This document shows, in pieces, positions 47,461 to 55,900 of a DNA stretch of 64,000 nt. Both the position numbers and the translations under genes were made by a program. The DNA lies in contig NC_061463.1 of the NCBI RefSeq assembly GCF_022581195.2, forward strand, positions 7,068,001-7,132,000, read 5' to 3'. The DNA is from Helicoverpa zea. Taxonomy: Eukaryota > Arthropoda > Insecta > Lepidoptera > Noctuidae. Every line of letters starts with the position of its first letter. Within the stretch, counting starts at the first letter, position 1. The notes under the pieces were generated by a model that worked only from the letters and a program-made list of their open reading frames with translations, had not been told where the DNA came from and did not search any database.

Positions 47461-47540
47461 GCATACTACGTATGACTTCCTGAGATTAGCGAGTTCAAAC
47501 AAAAAAACTCTTCAGCTTTATAATATTAGTGTAGATTATT
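47461..47540 (-). repeat. Helitron-like 5'-end fragment
   Basis: On the minus strand it reads TCTACACTAATATTATAAAG followed by CTGAAGAG, a T-rich stretch and GAACTCGCTAATCTCAGGAA, the usual beginning of lepidopteran Helitron-like repeats. Confidence 0.6.
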
Positions 47541-48250
47541 TAAGACCCAAAATGTACCAACACTACATACTAACACACATTCATTTGCACTAAAATGAAT
47601 TGAATTGAAAAAAGAGAGAGAGGAATAGAAACCTGGGAGGAGAATACCGGCATCACGTAGCTGCACGCTTTAAACTTTATCGATTAATTTTCCTTACTTC
47701 GGCTTACGGGAATCGTCAGATTATATATTTTTCGTGAACGTTGAATTATTCCCTTCAAAATAAAAAAAAATTAGCCGCGCTCGAGAAAGTCAAGATGACG
47801 TTTTTTTTTTACAAGTTTGTAACCTTCCTACTTCTTATCGTCAATCGCAAATTGTCAGATTAGTGGAATATACACTTTTTAGCATATAACTAACTTACCC
47901 TATCTTAATCTGACGCGCTGGAGAATGTCAGATGATATTTTTTTTTTTACTAATCTGATCCTTTATTCTAGACACGCGGCTACATATACAGGGCTTATAC
48001 TTGGTGGAGGTGTTAAATGGGGTAATAGGTACCTCCCTATATACTAATCTGCCGCGCTTGAGTAAATCCCAAAATCCCTTCTAGGCCTCCCCTACTACTA
48101 CTTTTAATATTAAAAGAAGTATATGTAGCGTATACTTCTTTTAATATAATATTTTTTGTGACTTGACCACGACTGTGTGACCCCCCCCCTGGCGCCGAAG
48201 CTGGATCCGCCCTTGGTCAGGGGCGGGTTACGACCACTGAACTAAAGGGT

Positions 48251-49581
48251 ATTAATGGATATAAAAATACCAATTCCTTACTTCTTTTTTTATTATACCA
48301 ATCCTTAAATTATTTTATTCATTTTTTACTTTACTTACAAGTTACAAGTAAAATTAAATGCTTCATTCAACAATGCCAAGTAGATAACTGGTCAGGACAT
48401 AAAACGGTCGAGTCAATAAGGCCCACGGCTACTTTTTGTACCGATGCTGTCGCGTGTAGCATCCATACAGACGCGAAGCGGTCGCTAGCTGTGTGCCCTC
48501 GCTCACGGGAGCAAATTCAGTCGCGATGACATCATCATCATTACAACATTCAAAAAACTCCCTCCCCCTCTGTTCACTCTCTGATGTCGTACGACGCGGT
48601 CGCGCGTTTGTAGCAATACAGTAGCACGTTGCAAATGCCAGTACCTAACACGCGTTAGAACTTTAGAAGATATGACAAAAACGCTACAAAAAGACTAGCT
48701 ACCCTAATGGCCTAACGCCTCACAAATTCACCTAAATGTAGCTGTCAGCATGTTATGCAAACACATAAGTTTTAAACTAGATGCAACATATGCGATAATT
48801 ACGCACTTTTTATTGTATTTTGGAACAGCTGACACAGCATAATATTGAAATTACGAAATCTGGATTGGAATTGTGTAAATGTGAGCTCTTACTCAACCAT
48901 TTCAAAGTCTGCATTAGATAGTACATCATCTACTTGCGATTGTTGATTGAAGATAGAATGTCACCAAAAAATACCATACAAATCATAATAGATAGGATTT
49001 GATAGCCATTTCACATTGTTGTGAGAATTTCAAAGATTTTGAACTCCACAAATGAAATGGCTCTTAAGGTGAATGCATCAACTATCAGCAGGAAATTCAA
49101 GTATAAAATGTTTTTTTTTTACCTAAGTTAACATTCATTATGAGCCGTGATCTAATCAATCATGGTAACAATATACCTCAAACCATTTTTAATGTCCTCG
49201 TAACTCTGAAAGCTGTTCCAATTCAAATGTAATCTGATATGTTATATTTTGCAAAAAGTTTATCAGATTACATTCAAATTGTAAGAACAGGAGCAGTTAA
49301 AGCATTTACCTTAAGTAAAAATAACTAGTTCATAAACATTCATCATAACAGTGACTTGAATGTAAACTTGCATACCTACATTGTAATCAGGTTGATCTTA
49401 TATTTAACATGGACTTGACAAAACTGATAATACATAATATATAAAGCAACGCAAAGGATCTTTTCAAATTAATAGTACATTTTCCCCATCCAATGAAATG
49501 GAACATAATATATTTGTTTGCATTTTGTACTACTACGATTTTTTTATTCTTGGTCAGTGTTATGTATACTTATCATTTTTA
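48251..49581. other. Gene-free stretch 3' of OSER1
   Basis: Probably includes the OSER1 3' UTR (next to 49581). Around 48415-48720 there is GC-richer sequence with loosely inverted ends (GGCTACTTTTTGTA and TACAAAAAGACTAGCTACC) that may be a decayed MITE, but I could not define its borders. Confidence 0.4.
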
Positions 49582-50208
49582 TCATATGTACATCATTTCA
49601 GCCATAGATGACATTTTTTTTGGTATATGTACTAGAGTTTCAAAATAACTTGCTAATTCATCAATGGTGACATCACAGGGAGGATTAAGAGCTTGCTGAG
49701 AACAGCTGCCAGATCTACTCTGTTGTTTTGATCCTCTTTGCTCCTGCGAAGTTGACGCATCATTTTTCCACCATCTAGTCTGATTACTTTCACAAGATGT
49801 TACAAAATTCTGAAGATTGGCATTGGAGGATATTGTTAGCTGGTTACAATTGTCAACAAGTGTGCATAAACTTAATGAGTCACATCTCTCAATATCTGAC
49901 ATGTTTTTACTTATTGATTCTTGGCAGTCCTCTGTTTCTAATTTGACATTACCAATTTTTTTTAATATATTCAATATCGGTTCTTTTATAATTTTTCTAT
50001 GTTTCTTTTTGTAGATTGCTGGTTTTTGTTTCATTTGAGTGGAACATGAGCATCTTGTTTCCTTTGTAAGTGGAGTTGTCTTAAGAAATGTTTTTTTATT
50101 TGAGACATTTATAAATGGATTTTCATTACTTCTGTTTTTATGTAATTTAAGTGGTTCTATTTCTAACCGTCCCATTTCCACTCCAAGTATTATATCTTCT
50201 TTTTCCAT
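49582..50208 (-). CDS. OSER1: Oxidative stress-responsive serine-rich protein 1 homologue
   Basis: 208 aa in one coding exon; the ATG at 50208 lies 11 nt after a good splice acceptor (TTTCAG, exon edge at 50219), so a 5' UTR exon lies further upstream. The identification rests on the C-terminal 30 residues, VTIDELASYFETLVHIPKKM followed by SSMAEMMYI, which is nearly the diagnostic end of vertebrate OSER1. The middle is Ser/Gln-rich and looks disordered; a basic stretch (KKKHRKIIKE) and a CSCS motif lie in the N-terminal half. Human OSER1 is longer (about 290 aa). OSER1 is reported as a stress-induced protein tied to oxidative-stress resistance, with no enzymatic activity known. The stop TGA is at 49582-49584. 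Confidence 0.9.
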   Translation of the reverse strand: MEKEDIILGVEMGRLEIEPLKLHKNRSNENPFINVSNKKTFLKTTPLTKETRCSCSTQMKQKPAIYKKKHRKIIKEPILNILKKIGNVKLETEDCQESISKNMSDIERCDSLSLCTLVDNCNQLTISSNANLQNFVTSCESNQTRWWKNDASTSQEQRGSKQQSRSGSCSQQALNPPCDVTIDELASYFETLVHIPKKMSSMAEMMYI

Positions 50209-52369
50209 GGTTCCTGATACTGAAACAAAACAAAAGTAGTAAAATTAGTTTCTCACAGGTTCACTTATATCCGGGGGAACTTCTCCCAAGTGCAGAAAGC
50301 AGTTCCAGATAAAATATAGAGAATTTCACCCAGAGATAGAGTAGTTTACCAAACTGGAAAAAGTTACTTTTGCCAAACAGAACTCCTTGTTAATTATAGG
50401 ACAATTGAATTTTAATTCCTTTATTTAAAACTGTTGAAGGACAAGTAGGAACCAGTACTAAAGTGAGTATGAGTATTCCTTTTCATTATTATCACCTTAG
50501 TATTTTTACAACTACTAATCCCAGATCTACTTTAGGTGCAGCTTAATTTAATGATGACTGCTATTTACCTATTAATAATACATAGGAAAGCAGAAATGTA
50601 TGTAATGTCAGTTCAAGCAAATACCACAAAGGAAACCTTTAAGCCTGAAATCGTTAATATGCTTTGAACGAGCGTAGTGATTAACGCTCAATGCTTTTAT
50701 ACATGAGAAGAGGCCTGCGCCATGCAGTCCAGTGGGACGAAGAAAGGCTTACGATTAGAACATTTAGTTTTCTTAACAATAAAATAAATTGTTATACTAT
50801 TACAAGATTGGGAAACTATGTCAATTCTACAAAAATGAAAACACATACACATTGACAAATAAAGCGATTTGTCAAAGTGGTTATTTTTTTTACTATACAT
50901 ATTTTCGAAATATATTTCTAGCATAATGGGCAGGTATTATTGAATAAGACTTACTTCAAACACCACATAGATAGACTTCAAGCGCATAGGTCACTGATGA
51001 GCATTAACGTTCTAGAATTCTTTGTTTATAGGTAGGTACCTTACCATTTGGTTCATGTGCCTTAAAATCAAAATATTGTAATATTCCGTTTGCTAGCCAG
51101 AGAGTAAACACTAAAATAACACTGTTAAATATGTGCATTCATGTATATATCTTCATTAAACTTGATCGTAAGCCTCTTTTGCTTTTGTGGACATTTCATA
51201 TTTTTATATATTGTGTTTACGTCATGTTCACTCACAGAAAATCTCTAGAAAAAATCGAATCACAGATTAATAAAAACTATCAAAGTGAAAAAAGTACAGA
51301 TGAAAAATGAAACTTAAGACTGATGAAACCATAGACATAATATTAGTAAACAGGACTGCGCATATAAACCCAAAAAACGAGCCGAGTGAAACAGTTAGTA
51401 CGGAGGCTGTCTGTCCCTTTCTAATAGGGTGACTATGAGATTAAGCTATGTGAGACAAATCCGAATTTGCTAAGATTATTAAACACAGATTAGTATTGAA
51501 GTTTTAACTTACGCAGTTTGTGACCTTAAGATACCAATAAAGGCTTTTAATAATTAGCGGAAATTAGCAGTATAAAAGCAGGAAGATTCGAAGTGAAGAC
51601 TGTTTTTTTTTTTGTATTTCTACTTCATATATAGACTGCTGAGCCATTTATGTCGCCTTTCTTCATTTTTTGGGAAGCTATAACAATAATACAACAGTTT
51701 TAAAATCCATCACCCATATTTTGACTCGTTACAAGAATTCATGGGCACCCTAGTTGTTTGGTTTACGAAAATGTTATTATTAGCTAACCTGTGGAACGAT
51801 ATATTGCAACCACCATAGGATTCACTTTTGCAAGTAGAAACGCAACACTTTTTCACCATTTCAATAGTTTAAATTGATTTAATACAAAAAAATATAAACA
51901 AAATTTTAAATGCTGATTACGCGCCAAGAATGTTCAGGGTTACCGCTAGAAAATAAAAAAAAGCAAAATAAAAATTTATGTTGTTTATGTTTTAATAATA
52001 AATACGAATAAATTAATGCGATTGTTATTAATTTGTTGACTTACAATTGTTAAAATAAGATAAAAATATAAGTGATTCAATTGTTTTTGGGAAGACAAAA
52101 CTTTTGATCACAACATTTTTTTTATGCTGGCAAGGTGTTAGAAAGAGACAAACAGCCTCCGTTCGAACTATCCCTCTCGTCTCGGATTTGCCTCTGTGTA
52201 TTATGCAACCAATTTAGTACCTTATTGCGTTAGAATAGAGTTCATTTTCGTAAATATATATTTTGAGCGTGCGCAATCTTGTTTAGTAATATTATATCTA
52301 TGGATGAAACCTACTATTTGGCTCTGATTTTGCTCAACTATTTGTCTATGATAGGAAAGGCGAGTACCG

Positions 52370-52615
52370 ATCGCAAACGGAGGCGCGGCGTAGGCGCTCG
52401 CGCTCCAATGATCTTGGGCGGGTGTTGATGCTATTATATACTCCATTCGGGTAGGCACATAATTATTGAATGAGGTCTCAAATTTGGAACAGCGGGGCGT
52501 GCAGCGCGGACTGGCGCGGACGTTGTTACACAAAATTAATACGTGCAAAAAAATCAAGCTATGTACATAGGTACATGCAAAGCGCGTTCGAGCCATGCAG
52601 CGCACACATCTGAGA
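52370..52615. promoter_or_regulatory. Candidate bidirectional promoter segment
   Basis: A CG-dinucleotide-rich stretch in AT-rich DNA, between the divergent starts of OSER1 (upstream exon unseen) and the small membrane gene at 52993. Composition and position are the only evidence. Confidence 0.3.
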
Positions 52616-52682
52616 CGCTACTTATTGCGCGTAGACTAAAGGTTTTTTTGTGGGGAGACCCTTATGATAGCTGTGTTTGTGC

Positions 52683-52728
52683 TCCCTACTAATATTATAA
52701 ATGCGAAAGTAACGCGGGCGGAAGCTAG
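52683..52728 (+). repeat. 46-bp minimal Helitron-like remnant
   Basis: The 5' start TCCCTACTAATATTATAAAT joins directly, through GCGAAAGT, to the 3' end AACGCGGGCGGAAGCTAG, followed by T. Both ends are typical of lepidopteran Helitron-like repeats while the interior is gone. Confidence 0.6.
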
Positions 52729-52992
52729 TAAATAAATAATTAGGATAATACATAAGGGATGTATGGATAATATGTAGATACTAAAGGGTATGTATACTAT
52801 GAACGATAGAAAAAGCTCATTTTAAGAGTACTCTTTGAAGCTGATGACCAACTGATGACAGACTGTCTAATAATCTGTCTAGGTTATAGGTACTTTGTCA
52901 TTTTCTTTTAGTTTCATCGTAATACAAACCAAGAAGTACTCACCTAAAGTATTTTTAACTTTTGCTTAGTAAATACTACACAACAAAAAAGT

Positions 52993-55900
52993 ATGCTGAA
53001 TGTAAGTGCTGGTTGTTGGTATGGTATATTCTTGGATGCCTATAGTTATTCTACAAATTATTTGATTTTTAGTATTACGGTGATCATAGCCTCGTTATTA
53101 TTTTTGTGGATATATGAAAAACCGCAATTTCATAAGGTAAGTTAAGTGGTAGGCATAGATTGTCGCTTAGCATTATGTATTCTTATTACCAAACAGCGCC
53201 CACCAAAACGGTATCACAAGCGTCTCATGAAAACTGTAGGATTTAGATTCACGGTTAAATGGGCTATCTGGACCTATAATAACATTGTACAGTGAATGTT
53301 GTACAATAAAAAAAATACACTAAAAATCATTGCGCATCATCATCATCAGCCTTTTTTATTGTCCCACAGCTAGGTCTCGAATATTGCGCGATATATAGAT
53401 CATCTAGGGAGCGCCTAACACTCTCGTCACCTTTCTAAAATATTCTACGTCATGTCCTGAGGTAAAATAGAATATTAGGTAGGTTCATTATAAGTAGGAT
53501 ATTTTATGGCAGTTTATCGAGCTCTTCTATAACTGCATAATTATAGGAGCACACCATCCGCTGTTAATACGATAAAACATCACAAACCATTTTATTTTGA
53601 ATTTACCGCTACCAGTCAAAGCACTGATCCTACAGTAGGATTCCTACATAAGTGGAGGAAGTAGGTATACATTTTTTTAGGGTACCGTAGTCAACTGGGA
53701 ACCCTAACGCCATGTCTGTCTGAGCGTGTTAGCACTATATAATAATAGAGAGCTGAAAGGAGAATGACCAGAAGCCGTCTAACATTTCACATTGCAAAAT
53801 CAAAATAATATAGAAGTTATTTTTAATCGCAAAGCTTCAGGCGATTTCACACCTTCCCTCTCCTTGTGCCCAGAATGGCAGTGTTGCTCAATACATCGCT
53901 ATAAACTTTTAACCGTGTGGCAATCGTAGCAACTATATATCAACTTTTACAGGTAACTTAAAAAAAATTATAGCTGCCTCAACTATAAACAATTGTAAAC
54001 TTATATATGTGAAAGTATTTGTAAATAAGTTGTTGGTGTGCCTAAATAAATAAGCTAAAGTTGCTCTGTGTATAAAACACCTCAGAGTGAAATCCCTGAT
54101 CGCCAATATATCTCATCATCCCCCTGGGGCCCGATTCTCCTAATTTTACTTAAGCAACATTCGATTGACGTTCGACTCGATTCGACTGAGATCCGATCCC
54201 GACTCGATTACGATTGAAGCGTATGTGGCATTCCGCTATTTTTTCTTTGAAATAAACGTTTTTATCCTTTTCTGTCATTCAATAATGAATCATTTTGTCT
54301 GCAAATGATTTTCGATTGCAAAATGATTGTACAGCAAACTACCGTATAGACCAAAATTACCAAAATAGCAGACCAATCGCACACCAATCAAATGTCAATC
54401 GAATACGATTGGTCTTTTATTAGTAGCAGAATGCCCGATATGGTTAAAACTGCTATTGCGATCATATTGCGATTCGATTTTGACATTATTAACTTAGGAG
54501 AATCGGGCCCCTGCCCTTATCCCAATTTTATTTCGGGTCGGCGCAACATGTTTCCTTCTATCTTTCTATACATGCTGTGGAGGGTTTTAGCGATGTTTTG
54601 CAGTTGGTGGGTCGCCTGTCTGACAGTAACCCTATTTGGTAATGCTGTTGTGGTGTCTTTATGTTTTCTATTTACCCTTCATCGTGGCCATTAATTCCCT
54701 TAGCCGCCTCGTACGATACCCATGAAAGAAAGATGGGGGGGTCCTATTCTGATCCGGGACCGTCACAAATCCCCGATATACCTACTACTATTGCATTTTT
54801 ATTGCGAATGAAAATTTAAAAATATGACGTTGAAGGATTTTAAGATTATTGTGGGTAGCAGTGGCGAAGGGTAGTTTAATGAAATAGGGAAGCCGCAGCA
54901 AAAAAAAAACTGGGGGGGGGGGGAGTACTCAGGGATGGGGGGGAAGAGGTAATGGAGGTAATTTCTCAGTCCACCTTTTAGCACTGACTGAGAGACTGAT
55001 AGTTTGAACATGTTTTCTCGAGGAATTCGGCAGATTATTAATATCTATAAAACTTTATTATCTTTAGTTAGGTATATTAACTAGGTACTAGAATCTGAGA
55101 AAACTTGGCACTAGAAACAATACATTTTAAGTATTTAATTTACAACGGCCTGTTAGCCATTGATATTTATCGTAGGTATTTATCCGTCAGGACGTTAGTA
55201 ATTTTAATATAGACGTAATATTGGTAGGTAATTCACCCGAGCGGCGTGCCCGAGTTTTATAACACGTTTTTATTCTCAAAACTTAACCTTGAAAAATAAG
55301 TTCCTTCCTAAAGTAAACAATCTGTCGGATCGGAAAACAGTCTAATGCGATAAATGCTATAGGTACATTAAAAAGAAACCTGATGCCAACTGTCTACGTA
55401 TCAAAATACATAATTTCAACGTAGATATCTCTATTTTCACTAGGTACACACACTGTAGTACTGTACTTGTACTGAGTACCAGGTCACACAGTGCGATCGC
55501 GGGAATTATTATAGTAGGGAGTAATGATACTGCCAACTATTTAATCAAAATTATCAAAATATATACTTGGTGAATTCATAAAAATAAATAAATTCCCAAC
55601 TAGCGGAGAATCTTAACACCGCGATTCAGGATTTGCATAAAAATGCACAACGCCATCTATGTTGACATAATGTAACTAAAACACACACACGAACTATGTT
55701 ATTTCCAAATGATACACACACTAATAAATTCAATTAAGTAATACAAAGAACAAATTGTTAATGGTATTATCTAAAACAAAATAAGAACAATGAGAGTGAA
55801 TTTGTCTGATTTGTTTGTTTACATATTTGAGAAAGCGCTGTCACTCGCGAGTTTTGATTGGTGGAAGCCGCTCCGTGAGCCGGCTTACCGCTCGCCCTTA

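Larger units (their letters stand above)
46015..48097. mobile_element. Unclassified TIR element with inverted subterminal motifs
   Basis: Termini TAGTAGGGGAGGC (46015-46027) and complement GCCTCCCCTACTA (48085-48097). An 18-bp motif close to CTCGAGCGCGTCAGATTA occurs in the left half on the plus strand (46050, 46192, 46323, 46461) and in the right half on the minus strand (about 47773, 47905, 48044). Flanks ACTACTAT and ACTACTTT may be a slightly mutated 8-bp duplication. It contains SINE pieces at 46668-46797 and 47218-47292 and a Helitron-like start at 47461-47540. No ORF of note. Confidence 0.65.
44912..48215. mobile_element. 3.3-kb hAT-type element without transposase
   Basis: Left terminus CAACGGCGGATCCAG and right terminus complement CAAGGGCGGATCCAG (14 of 15 bases). 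The 8-bp duplication GTCAGGGG is at 44904-44911 and 48216-48223. Just inside are GTCATGACCCCCCCCTGG and its near-complement. The flanks (CCCTGGCGCAGTGGTTAATG before, CGGGTTACGACCACTGA after) join into what looks like another tRNA-type SINE head, the insertion target. Inside: a GCTCGC motif series (45100-45990), a short hAT-like start at 45236, and a nested TIR element (46015-48097). No intact ORF. Confidence 0.8.
50220..52992. other. Divergent upstream region between OSER1 and the small membrane-protein gene
   Basis: About 2.8 kb between two head-to-head genes. It must hold the OSER1 leader exon and intron. A CG-richer segment at 52370-52615 (GCAGCGCGGACTGGCGCGG, AGCGCGTTCGAGCC) is the best promoter candidate for either gene. 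A 46-bp Helitron-like remnant is at 52683-52728. Confidence 0.45.

Noticed and set aside
48415..48720. Possible MITE with ends GGCTACTTTTTGTA and complement
   Set aside because: The ends match only loosely and no target duplication could be found; noted in the gene-free stretch only.
52222..52605. 127-codon minus-strand frame with a signal-peptide-like start
   Set aside because: It covers the CG-rich candidate promoter between OSER1 and the small membrane gene. No domain, no splice-site context; low-confidence chance frame.
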